From Streptococcus sp. D7B5 (GTDB lineage Bacteria; Bacillota; Bacilli; Lactobacillales; Streptococcaceae), in contig NZ_CP121467.1 in NCBI RefSeq assembly GCF_029691405.1, positions 186,001-250,000 on the forward strand: a stretch of 64,000 nt of DNA. Direction: 5' to 3'. The notes under the pieces are model-generated. The model ran no database searches and was not told the origin of the DNA. It saw only the letters and a list, made by a program, of their open reading frames with translations. The position numbers and the translations under genes are program-made. Shown in pieces: positions 54,659-61,706 of this stretch; the stretch's first letter is position 1, and each line of letters starts with the position of its first letter.

Positions 54659-54750
54659 CTTTACTTTTAGGTGGAAATTTGGTAAACTGTATCTTGTGTG
54701 TAATGGACGCACAAAAATACAGTTTATCCGCTGAGGAAGGTTCCTCAAGA
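54659..54750 (+). promoter_or_regulatory. rplS promoter / L19 leader region
   Basis: TTTACT, 17-bp spacer, TAAACT (54683-54688). A 10-bp dyad TAAACTGTAT/ATACAGTTTA (54683-54692, 54717-54726) with inner TGTG/CACA pairing, then hairpin TGAGGAA/TTCCTCA (54733-54748). The region matches the position of the known L19 leader RNA in Firmicutes, but part of the first stem would be upstream of transcription if the promoter call is right. Confidence 0.45.
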
Positions 54751-54772
54751 TTGACAAAGATAGGAGAATAAA

Positions 54773-55120
54773 ATGAATCCATTAATCCAAAGCTTGACTG
54801 AAGGTCAACTTCGTACAGATATCCCATCATTCCGTCCTGGTGACACAGTTCGTGTACACGCGAAAGTTGTCGAAGGTAACCGTGAACGTATCCAGATTTT
54901 TGAAGGTGTTGTTATCGCACGTAAAGGTGCAGGCATCTCAGAAAACTACACAGTTCGTAAAATCTCTAACGGTGTAGGTGTTGAGCGTATCTTCCCAATC
55001 CACACTCCACGTGTTGAAAAGATCGAAGTTGTTCGTTACGGTAAAGTACGTCGTGCGAAATTGTACTACTTGCGTGCACTTCAAGGTAAGGCAGCTCGTA
55101 TCAAAGAAATCCGTCGTTAA
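54773..55120 (+). CDS. rplS: 50S ribosomal protein L19
   Basis: 115 aa. [48 protein letters not shown] and [45 protein letters not shown] are the full conserved L19 body at the subunit interface. Ribosome site GATAGGAGAATAAA. Confidence 0.98.
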
Positions 55121-55125
55121 TTCGA

Positions 55126-55158
55126 CTAAAAAACTCTGCTTACCCAGCAGGGTTTTTC
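55126..55158 (+). terminator. rplS terminator
   Basis: AAACTCTGCT and AGCAGGGTTT arms with TACCC loop and T-tract. Confidence 0.85.
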
Positions 55159-55162
55159 TCTA

Positions 55163-55234
55163 GCTCCCTTAGTTCAATGGATATAACAACTCCCTCCTAA
55201 GGAGTAGTTGCAGGTTCGATTCCTGCAGGGGGCA
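55163..55234 (+). tRNA. tRNA-Arg (anticodon CCU)
   Basis: 72 nt. Acceptor GCTCCCT pairs with AGGGGGC; anticodon stem-loop ACTCC-CTCCTAA-GGAGT gives CCT (reads AGG). T-arm GCAGGTTCGATTCCTGC. It marks the junction between backbone and accessory DNA, although no duplicate of its 3' end is visible to the right. Confidence 0.95.
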
Positions 55235-55259
55235 TTTTTAGTAATGTAAAGAAAGATAA

Positions 55260-55289
55260 AGAACACTGGATAACCAGTGTTTTTTTGTT
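55260..55289 (+). terminator. Terminator after tRNA-Arg
   Basis: AACACTGG and CCAGTGTT arms, ATAA loop, T7. Confidence 0.9.
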
Positions 55290-55327
55290 AGTTTTTAACT
55301 AGCAAACCCCTCATATCAAGCGCTTGT

Positions 55328-55357
55328 ATGGTATAATAATGGAAAACGTTAACATTG
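55328..55357 (+). promoter_or_regulatory. Promoter of the accessory island with possible cre box
   Basis: Extended -10 TGGTATAAT at about 55329-55337, followed by GGAAAACGTTAACA (55343-55356), one mismatch from a cre site, positioned as a roadblock. A 15-codon ORF (ATG at 55378, ending TAG at 55425) follows but has no recognised function. Confidence 0.45.
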
Positions 55358-55458
55358 ATTTTTAAGGTAGTTCTATCATGTTAGAATACCAAATAAAAAA
55401 GATTATGAGTGCTCTACTAGTTTAGTCTGAAAGGGTTATTAGAAAAGGGAAAATACAA

Positions 55459-55881
55459 ATGAAACCAACAAAACTACAATGGGAAGATGTTATCCAATTT
55501 GAAGAGGTAAAAGGTTACGGTCAGCATATCTGGAGAGATGGTAATCATCTTTATTATGTTGATGAGGAGGGAGGAATTGCCCCTCAGCGTGTTGTTTATA
55601 AATTACCAAATGAGCTGTTTGCCTTATTAGAAAGTGGAGAGAGATCGCTACTCGAAATATCTTGGAAGATTAAGCACGATCGTTGGCCACCGACGGAAGA
55701 AGAAAAGAAAACTAGTGAGAAACAATTTATATTAAAAGGCTTAACTCCTTTAATAGCTAATCCTAAGAGTTGGGAATTATTTACTCAGGAAGAGCTTGAA
55801 AGATTAATTCCGCTTGCTGAACAGAAATGGATTGACTGGAGAGGCAAACTTCCAGATGATTATGTATCACCACTCAAGTAA
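55459..55881 (+). CDS. Unnamed immunity-island protein, copy 1 of a tandem pair
   Basis: 140 aa, soluble. Not a named family that I recognise. It contains a module seen in several neighbours: HIWRDGNHLYYV ... VVYKLPNELFALLESGERSLLEISWKIKHDRWPPTEEE (about residues 23-77). The C-terminus ELFTQEELERLIPLAEQKWIDWRGKLPDDYVSPLK is nearly identical in copy 2 (55894-56316). Ribosome site GAAAAGGGAAAA. Tandem paralogy, small size and lack of export signals fit a cytoplasmic immunity or antitoxin-like protein; that is inference from context only. Confidence 0.7.
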   Translation: MKPTKLQWEDVIQFEEVKGYGQHIWRDGNHLYYVDEEGGIAPQRVVYKLPNELFALLESGERSLLEISWKIKHDRWPPTEEEKKTSEKQFILKGLTPLIANPKSWELFTQEELERLIPLAEQKWIDWRGKLPDDYVSPLK

Positions 55882-55893
55882 GGAAAGTATAAA

Positions 55894-56316
55894 ATGAAAC
55901 CAACAAAACTACAATGGGAAGATGTTATCCAATTTGAAGAAGTAAAAGGTTACGGTCAGCATATCTGGAAAGATGAGGACAAGTATTATTTAGTTTTAGA
56001 AGAGGGAACTGTAGCTTCTTGGTTAGTTGTCTATGAATTACCAAATGAGTTGTTTTCCTTATTAGAAAGTGGGGAAAGAACGCTACATGAAGTATCTTGG
56101 AAGGTTCAAAATGATCGTTGGCCTCCGACGGAAAAAGAAAAGAAAGCTAGTGAGAAACGATTTATAGAACAGAGTCCTACATCATTAATTGATTTACCTG
56201 AAGCTAGAGAGTTATTTACTCAGGAAGAGCTTGAAAGATTAATTCCACTTGCTGAGCAAATGTGGATTGACTGGAGAGGAAAACTTCCAGATGATTATGT
56301 ATCACCACTTAAGTAA
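55894..56316 (+). CDS. Unnamed immunity-island protein, copy 2 of a tandem pair
   Basis: 140 aa, paralogue of the gene just upstream with the first 28 residues and the last 35 almost unchanged and a variable middle (EDKYYLVLEEGTVASWLVVYEL in place of GNHLYYVDEEGGIAPQRVVYKL). Variation concentrated in the centre is what would be expected if that part recognises a changing partner. Intergenic spacing 12 bp. Confidence 0.7.
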   Translation: MKPTKLQWEDVIQFEEVKGYGQHIWKDEDKYYLVLEEGTVASWLVVYELPNELFSLLESGERTLHEVSWKVQNDRWPPTEKEKKASEKRFIEQSPTSLIDLPEARELFTQEELERLIPLAEQMWIDWRGKLPDDYVSPLK

Positions 56317-56345
56317 AGAAAGTATAAAATGAAACTGAATTCCAG
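56295..56345 (+). repeat. 5' fragment of a third copy of the 140-aa gene
   Basis: GTATAAAATGAAAC recurs directly after copy 2, matching the start of copies 1 and 2, then diverges into a seven-codon reading frame. It marks a recombination junction; 56346-56425 holds no gene. Confidence 0.55.
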
Positions 56346-56425
56346 ATATTAGAGAGCTCTAATCCAGTTCACTGAAGCTATGAAAAAGCTTGTATCATTT
56401 GATTATGGTTAGAAAGGGAGTGGAA

Positions 56426-56989
56426 ATGATAGAAAAGAGAAAACATTACAAAGAACTAGTTCATTTCGGAGAATTTAAGAACAAATTGACCTATTATGAC
56501 TTTAAGACAAAGAAATTGTATTTTTCAATTTCAGAAAGAATTTCTAAGAATCAACAGTACGTTATTTTGTCTCTGGTATTGCTCGTTCTCCCTTTTATCA
56601 GATTTCTGAATGGATTGACAATCTTTAGTATACCTGCTCACAAGTATATTTATTTGATTTTATTCTCTTGTCTTTCCTTACTTTTCGGGAAATTGCTAGA
56701 TGTCCATTTTAAGAAAGATTTGGATTTATATCCGGCTCTATTTACAGATTTGGAGTTCTTAGAATTCCTAGAAGTACTAAAGAAAAGTGGAGCTGTTGTT
56801 TCTTCTGTAATTCGTGGTAGCTTTATTAGTTTGTTAGTATCTTTAGTCGTCTTCCTGTTATATCCTAGTTTTTTGCCATTATTTTTCCACTCGATGCTTT
56901 TGTTTATTCTCTATTTGTGTTTAGCCAATAATTTGCACAAGCGAAAGAGGGTAATGGGGAGCTTGATAAGAAATGTGCGCACCAACTAG
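56426..56989 (+). CDS. Four-helix membrane protein of unknown family
   Basis: 187 aa from MIEKRKHYKELVHFGEFKN; AAAGGGAG precedes the ATG at 56426, so the ATG at 56390 is rejected. Cytoplasmic N-terminus with YYDFKTKKLYFSISERI, then two membrane segment pairs (about 46-66 and 72-92; 138-156 and 158-175). Layout recalls DUF443-type multi-TM immunity proteins of staphylococcal type VII toxins, but I see no decisive motif. Confidence 0.6.
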   Translation: MIEKRKHYKELVHFGEFKNKLTYYDFKTKKLYFSISERISKNQQYVILSLVLLVLPFIRFLNGLTIFSIPAHKYIYLILFSCLSLLFGKLLDVHFKKDLDLYPALFTDLEFLEFLEVLKKSGAVVSSVIRGSFISLLVSLVVFLLYPSFLPLFFHSMLLFILYLCLANNLHKRKRVMGSLIRNVRTN

Positions 56990-57043
56990 ATCTTTTTTGC
57001 CTATGATAAAGAAGAATTAAAAAAGTAAAGAAAGTTGATTTAT

Positions 57044-57472
57044 ATGACAACAGAAATATTGCAATACAAAAATTGTACGGTATTAAAAAACAATAATGAT
57101 TATGAGATTCTGTGGAGTAGAGGGAAAGAAGTGCTTAACTTTTCCATTAACCAGGAATTAGCAGAACGTGTTTCAAAATCAGACAAAGATTCTTTAGAAG
57201 TAATGTTTTATTGTGAACATCATCGTTGGCCAAAGGCAGATGAGTTAGAAGACTATAATCAAGCGGATACGATTGTACATAGAGGCAATGGATTTATTGT
57301 ATATGAGACAGACGGCTATTACGAAATTAGCTTTTTTAAAGAAGTTGGAGGAGCTATGGGCCAAGAAGTATGCTACCCCATTACTAAGGAACTAATGGAT
57401 AAAGCATTAGAATCTTCTAGGGGAGCATACGAAGTCATGGTTTATGCTGAAACAGGGCACTGGCCTTTATAG
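57044..57472 (+). CDS. Unnamed protein with two internal module repeats ending in WP
   Basis: 142 aa from MTTEILQYKNCTV. Two halves repeat: DYEILWSRGKEVLNFSINQELAERVSKSDKDSLEVMFYCEHHRWP (about 18-63) and YYEISFFKEVGGAMGQEVCYPITKELMDKALESSRGAYEVMVYAETGHWP (to the C-terminus). Each has the order aromatic strand, P/N-x-E-L helix, acidic E-V-M and W-P that also occurs in the 140-aa pair. Weak Shine-Dalgarno. Putative immunity-island member. Confidence 0.65.
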   Translation: MTTEILQYKNCTVLKNNNDYEILWSRGKEVLNFSINQELAERVSKSDKDSLEVMFYCEHHRWPKADELEDYNQADTIVHRGNGFIVYETDGYYEISFFKEVGGAMGQEVCYPITKELMDKALESSRGAYEVMVYAETGHWPL

Positions 57473-57556
57473 TAAAGTGGATGACATCATAAGAACAGCC
57501 CAAAAATAGGGAATAACTAATCAGTAGACATTTGGTAGATGGAAAAGGAGATGAGA

Positions 57557-58216
57557 ATGAAAACAATTTATTTAAGCAAAAAAGATATGTTGGAAATCTG
57601 TCAAGATGGTGACAAGTATTTCTTGCGTTATCCAACTTTTAATATTACCATGCCAGAAGTAGTTCAAGAAATCCCCAAAGAAGCTGCAGATAGTTATATG
57701 TCGGGAGAACATACTGGTAAAGAGTTGATGAATTATGCAGATTATGGTTTTTGGAAATCTAAAAAACAGTATACACAAGATGAATCCGATAAGCTCTTCA
57801 TCGAAGATCATCCTTCCTTTATTTTGAAAAATCCTGAAAATAGCCGTTGTCTGTTCACAGCAGAGGAATTTAGACAAATTGTCACCCAAGCCATTGTTTC
57901 AGAACTGGAACCTAGCGAACTTGATGCAATTGTTATAGTTGATAGTCATTTAGAGCTTCTTCTGGTGGATCCAGTTGGCTGGGAGGAAGAGATAGAAGCA
58001 GTCCATCTGGAAATTCTGCAAGAAAAAATTAACAATTACATTCACTTCCTCGAAAGTAAGAAGTATGTAGAGCGATATGGTGATAAGTTTGACAAAAAAG
58101 TCATCCATATCACATTCCAGTACTCTCCATCTGATAACGGATTGGCCTTTCTTGCGGCGGTTCAGAAGGTGTTACAACCCACAGATATGAGTTTGAAGGT
58201 GGAATTGCCGGAGTAA
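57557..58216 (+). CDS. Two-domain immunity-island protein: WP-type module plus DUF6572-like domain
   Basis: 219 aa from MKTIYLSKKDMLEICQ; AAAGGAG is 8 nt upstream of the ATG at 57557. N-terminal part has DGDKYFLRYPTFN ... VQEIPKEAADSYMSGEHTGKELMNYADYGFW, a diverged form of the module in the 140-aa pair. Residues about 125-219 are a near copy of the approximately 90-aa domain (HLELLLVDPVGWEEE ... KYVERYGDKFDKKVIHITFQYSPSDNG ... KVELPE) shared with genes at 58467 and 61707. The domain resembles DUF6572; the name is from memory. No toxin partner in view. Confidence 0.65.
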   Translation: MKTIYLSKKDMLEICQDGDKYFLRYPTFNITMPEVVQEIPKEAADSYMSGEHTGKELMNYADYGFWKSKKQYTQDESDKLFIEDHPSFILKNPENSRCLFTAEEFRQIVTQAIVSELEPSELDAIVIVDSHLELLLVDPVGWEEEIEAVHLEILQEKINNYIHFLESKKYVERYGDKFDKKVIHITFQYSPSDNGLAFLAAVQKVLQPTDMSLKVELPE

Positions 58217-58252
58217 AGAGGGAGCGGAAACGCTCTCTTTTTGTGGTATAAT
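58217..58252 (+). promoter_or_regulatory. Terminator/promoter cassette, copy 1
   Basis: Hairpin GGGAGCG/CGCTCTC plus TTTTT (58220-58242), followed at once by extended -10 TGGTATAAT (TATAAT 58247-58252). A near-identical cassette occurs at 60108-60142. Confidence 0.75.
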
Positions 58253-58304
58253 GAGACTATATTTATAAAAAGATTATTTAGCATTTCTAAATAGCGAACT
58301 ACTT

Positions 58305-58466
58305 ATGCCTACGATTGACATAACGGGGCATTCTTACGATGAGCTTCTATCTGCGATTGAACGTCAAGGCTATTATGAAATCAAAAATCCACGTGTCTAT
58401 AAGCCTGGCACTAATGAAACTGAGCAAGTTGAGGGGATTTTTAGAATTAATCAATGGAGTAACTAA
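58305..58466 (+). pseudogene. 53-codon fragment, toxin-tail-like, ending RINQWSN
   Basis: ATG at 58305, 53 residues (MPTIDITGHSYDELL ... VEGIFRINQWSN) and TAA at 58464-58466, which is followed immediately by the ATG of the next gene. Too short for a stand-alone immunity protein. Composition (GHSYDELLSAIERQGYYEIKNP) recalls a toxin C-terminal end. A second remnant at 61626-61706 ends in the same seven residues in the same position. The ribosome site of the next gene (GGAG) is inside the last codons. Confidence 0.5.
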
Positions 58467-60074
58467 ATGAAAATATATGAATTACCAGAGTCTAAAGATT
58501 ATCAATCTTTTATTAATTTTTATCGTAATGTGATGGAAGAAGGGAAAGAGGAAGAAGCTTTTTTAGGTACAAATCCAAAATATCGTATATGGCAAAGGGA
58601 CTCTTATGAACTTGATAGTACAGACATTGGAGTATTGATAGAATATTGCTTATTCCCTCTGTATGCAGAAGGTGATAGGGAGATAGCGCGCAGAACCTTT
58701 GAAATCTTGAAAGATTTTAGCTTATCTAATGATCTAATGAAATTAAAGAAGGTCACTCAATATATTTCTAATCAAAAATGGTTTGTAACGAATTATTATG
58801 ATATTCCCTTTGTTATTGAAACAGATGAATTGGTAAGAAATATTATAGAAAGCACTTCCCACCTATCAGATGATCAAAAACGAACGTATACCTATGAAGG
58901 GTTGTGTAATGTATTAGATCGTAATCCAGAATACAGGCAGTGTGATGAAGAAAAGGTAGAGAAGATTCTTAAGGAATTCAAAGAAAAATACTACAATCCA
59001 CCAAAAGTAGTGAAAACCATTAAAACAGTTGAGAAAATTGAACTAGACGTTCCAAGTATCGATGCGATGGGTGTTTCAGGTGACCATCTAGAGTTGTTGT
59101 TGATTGATGAAAACAAATGGATAGAGTCATTAGAAGAGGAGCATCTCTTGAAACTTCAAGAAAAACTCAATAACTATATCTACTTCCTCGAAAGCAAGCA
59201 GTATGTAGAACGATACGGTGATAAGTTTGACAAAAAAATCATCCATATCACATTCCAGTATTCTCCATCAGACAACGGTCTAGCCTTCCTCGCAGCTGTT
59301 CAGAAAGTATTGCAACCCACAGATATGAGTTTGAAGGTAGAATTGCCTGAGGATGACACTTTACCAGAGAAGAAGAGCTCATTAGCAGATGTAAGTCATC
59401 CCAAACAAGAACAAGAAAAGGTATCTCAAGAGCGATATCTCCAGATTAAAAAAGAATATAAAATTCGCTTAGGATTAGTGATATTTCTATTTACTATATT
59501 TGCAATACTAAGCATAGTACTCATTTTTAATCTTTCTAGATTTATCCCACTTGCAGCAACAGCTATGGCAACAGTTGTGCCTTTTAATCATTTTCTGCTA
59601 GTTCCGCTATGGGAACAAAAAAAAGAGATAGAAGAGGAACATCCTGAATGGAAGAAACTGAGTACAAGTGGCGTCAAAGTTCCTTCGTCAGAATCGAGTA
59701 AAAGAACTTTGGCGTGTATAGGAACAGTTGTAGCCTTATTCTTCTCTTTTGCGATGCTCTACAGACCGGTTAAAGCGAATAAGCCAATACCTAGTATTGA
59801 GGAAATCAATAAGATACCAAAATTGGACCGCAAAACACCTAAAACATCAAGCTCTTCTAGTTCTGAAAGAGCTAACTCTTCAGATTCTAGAGCATCGTCT
59901 TCTACTGAAGAGAGCACGAAGGTAGAAAATTCAGGAACGGAATCTTCAAAAGATGAGACACATAACTATGATTTCCATCTTCCCGGAGTTGATGATGAGG
60001 AATTGCGTAGAGTCATTGATAGATCCAAAAAAGATTTTAGAGAGAACCATGCTAAAGAACAGACTACAGAATAG
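58467..60074 (+). CDS. Chimeric protein: immunity-like domain, DUF6572-like domain, three membrane helices, Ser-rich tail
   Basis: 535 aa. Residues 1-190 (MKIYELPESKDYQSFINFYRNVMEEGKEEEAFLG ...) match the N-terminal domain of the gene at 61707. About 205-295 is the shared approximately 90-aa domain ending in KVELPE. Where the other two genes stop, this one reads on through a charged linker into membrane helices (about 333-355, 358-380, 415-432), then a low-complexity Ser/Glu tail (about 455-510) and a helical end. It looks like a fusion by loss of a stop codon, tying a soluble immunity module to a membrane protein. Confidence 0.65.
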   Translation: MKIYELPESKDYQSFINFYRNVMEEGKEEEAFLGTNPKYRIWQRDSYELDSTDIGVLIEYCLFPLYAEGDREIARRTFEILKDFSLSNDLMKLKKVTQYISNQKWFVTNYYDIPFVIETDELVRNIIESTSHLSDDQKRTYTYEGLCNVLDRNPEYRQCDEEKVEKILKEFKEKYYNPPKVVKTIKTVEKIELDVPSIDAMGVSGDHLELLLIDENKWIESLEEEHLLKLQEKLNNYIYFLESKQYVERYGDKFDKKIIHITFQYSPSDNGLAFLAAVQKVLQPTDMSLKVELPEDDTLPEKKSSLADVSHPKQEQEKVSQERYLQIKKEYKIRLGLVIFLFTIFAILSIVLIFNLSRFIPLAATAMATVVPFNHFLLVPLWEQKKEIEEEHPEWKKLSTSGVKVPSSESSKRTLACIGTVVALFFSFAMLYRPVKANKPIPSIEEINKIPKLDRKTPKTSSSSSSERANSSDSRASSSTEESTKVENSGTESSKDETHNYDFHLPGVDDEELRRVIDRSKKDFRENHAKEQTTE

Positions 60075-60107
60075 ATAGATATAAAAGTAGAATTACTAGC
60101 TTAATTG

Positions 60108-60142
60108 AGGGAGCGAAAACCGCTCTCTTTTTGTGGTATAAT
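60108..60142 (+). promoter_or_regulatory. Terminator/promoter cassette, copy 2
   Basis: Hairpin GGGAGCG/CGCTCTC plus TTTTT (60109-60132), then TGGTATAAT (TATAAT 60137-60142). Copy of 58217-58252; the loop differs by a base or two. Confidence 0.75.
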
Positions 60143-60162
60143 GGAATATGTGGAGGGTTAGT

Positions 60163-60630
60163 ATGCGTAAAGAATTTCTAGTTTATCAAAATAAAGTATA
60201 CTCTAATTTTGTGAATTATATAAATGATTATATTCTTCTTTCAAAAGATCCAGCAATGTTGAAAGAAGGCTACGTTCCCTATAGTTCCTATGTAGATGAT
60301 GCCGGAGAAGGCGTATACGGAAAGCTTGTGCCTTATAGTGAGGTTAGTCAGAGGTATTCGGTTTATGATCGTGTCCTATATAAAGGTCAGGAATTTACAA
60401 TGGCTGGTCACAAGCATGGGGATGATGATTTTACAGCACCCGATTCTTATGTGCGACTCCTGGTTTTTGATAAAGAATTTCTAATTGAAAACAATTTAGC
60501 TGATGATGCGGAATTATTGGATGAGAAATATGGCCAGACCATGTATGCATCAGGAAAAATCCCTGTCAGCGAAGTAACGATTCTACGTCGTAGAAAGGAT
60601 TTGCCAGTAGACCGAAGGAGAAAAATATGA
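60163..60630 (+). CDS. Unnamed accessory protein
   Basis: 155 aa from MRKEFLVYQNKVYSNFVNYINDYILL; GGAGG is 6 nt upstream of the ATG at 60163, and the ATG at 60148 falls at the expected transcription start. Soluble, mixed alpha/beta; recognisable stretch VYDRVLYKGQEFTMAGHKHGDDDFTAPDSYVRLLVFD. Ends in a basic tail (RRRKDLPVDRRRKI). Overlaps the following DUF4299-like gene by 4 bp, so the two are made together. Function unknown. Confidence 0.6.
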   Translation: MRKEFLVYQNKVYSNFVNYINDYILLSKDPAMLKEGYVPYSSYVDDAGEGVYGKLVPYSEVSQRYSVYDRVLYKGQEFTMAGHKHGDDDFTAPDSYVRLLVFDKEFLIENNLADDAELLDEKYGQTMYASGKIPVSEVTILRRRKDLPVDRRRKI

Positions 60631-61502
60631 AATCAGTTATTTTTACAATAAAAAGCAACCAATCACTAAGAATTGGTGAGGTGCTTCAAGCAGAACTCTT
60701 TGAATGTTACAGCGTTTCCGCTAAGGATGCAGGATTAAAGCCATCTGCAGACTCTCTTATTTCGAATTTCCATTCTGTTCAGTTTGGGGTCAAAGAGAAG
60801 TCTAGTTTAGGGTTCCGTCTATCTTTTGATGGTCAAGCTTATCAGGTATCTGTTCCAGATTTGGCGACAGCTTCTGACTGGACTGGGGCCTTGATGTTCT
60901 TGAAAACCTTGCTCATTCTCTTAGATGTAACTGTATGTGAACATGATGGTGTGGCGTATGATAAAGATTCTATTATAGAATTTCATTTCACAGATATTTT
61001 CTTATCAGCTCTTTCAGAATTGACTAAGGAAGTAAAAGTCCATCCCATCGTGGAAATTATGGGAGTGAAACGTCCTATTTACATCAATGAACTCTACCTA
61101 GGGCAGATTATCCATGTGCCGGACGAGCAACTCTTAAATAGTTATGACCAGCGTTTGCGCTTTACCCAACAGCTAAATGCATATTACTCTGAGCAGCAAG
61201 TTTTTAAAGTAGAGCAGGATGGTGAGGATATCATTATCCCTATCAATTATCTAAATAGTGAAGGACGAACAATCTTACCGGCTCAACCAGAGCTAGAACC
61301 TCAATATTTACAAGAGTATCGAGGAAGTAAGGTTGCAGTTGCACGACTATTTATCATGACAGCCGATGGGGAAAAACTAGCCGAGGTTCCTTATCGACAG
61401 TTCTTAGAGTCGTTGACCGAGGGTATCTATATGCTGGATGCCAAATACGTTCTTGTAGACCCAATTTCTCCTGAAATGTTGCAGAAGTTATCACAAAATT
61501 AA
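60627..61502 (+). CDS. DUF4299-like protein
   Basis: 291 aa, soluble. I recall proteins of this length and pattern (SVIFTIKSNQSLRIGEVL ... SVSAKDAGLKPSADSL ... FGVKEKSSLGFRLSFDGQAYQVSVPDLATASDWTGALMFLKTLL) as streptococcal DUF4299, typical of toxin-immunity neighbourhoods. A long C-terminal part (about 150-290) is unique. Coupled to the upstream 155-aa gene, which may be its partner. Terminator at 61542. Confidence 0.6.
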   Translation: MKSVIFTIKSNQSLRIGEVLQAELFECYSVSAKDAGLKPSADSLISNFHSVQFGVKEKSSLGFRLSFDGQAYQVSVPDLATASDWTGALMFLKTLLILLDVTVCEHDGVAYDKDSIIEFHFTDIFLSALSELTKEVKVHPIVEIMGVKRPIYINELYLGQIIHVPDEQLLNSYDQRLRFTQQLNAYYSEQQVFKVEQDGEDIIIPINYLNSEGRTILPAQPELEPQYLQEYRGSKVAVARLFIMTADGEKLAEVPYRQFLESLTEGIYMLDAKYVLVDPISPEMLQKLSQN

Positions 61503-61540
61503 CATTCTAAGAAACTTATTAGTCCGTTCATGAAAAGTTT

Positions 61541-61575
61541 ACCATCTGATAGTTTTTTCAGATGGTTTTCTTTTT
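61541..61575 (+). terminator. DUF4299-like gene terminator
   Basis: CCATCTGA and TCAGATGG arms with TTTTC-rich 3' flank. Confidence 0.8.
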
Positions 61576-61615
61576 CCTTAAGTTCCCCATTTTATTTTTT
61601 CTGTATTTATTTTAT

Positions 61616-61624
61616 GCTATAATA
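61616..61624 (+). promoter_or_regulatory. Extended -10 promoter before DUF6572-like gene
   Basis: TGCTATAAT; inside the -10 and just after are two stops in the frame of the tail remnant that follows. Confidence 0.45.
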
Positions 61625-61625
61625 A

Positions 61626-61706
61626 GACAAAGTTTTAATACCATTATTCAACAATAGACTAAGTAAATACCCAGAAATAGGCAGAATAAACCAATGGAGT
61701 AACTAA
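61626..61706 (+). pseudogene. 26-codon fragment ending RINQWSN
   Basis: Open frame DKVLIPLFNNRLSKYPEIG-RINQWSN then TAA, directly followed by ATG at 61707. No start codon; two stops precede it. It shares its last seven codons and the CAATGGAGTAACTAAATGAA junction with the fragment at 58305-58466. Either a leftover toxin 3' end or a conserved leader carrying the ribosome site. Confidence 0.45.
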
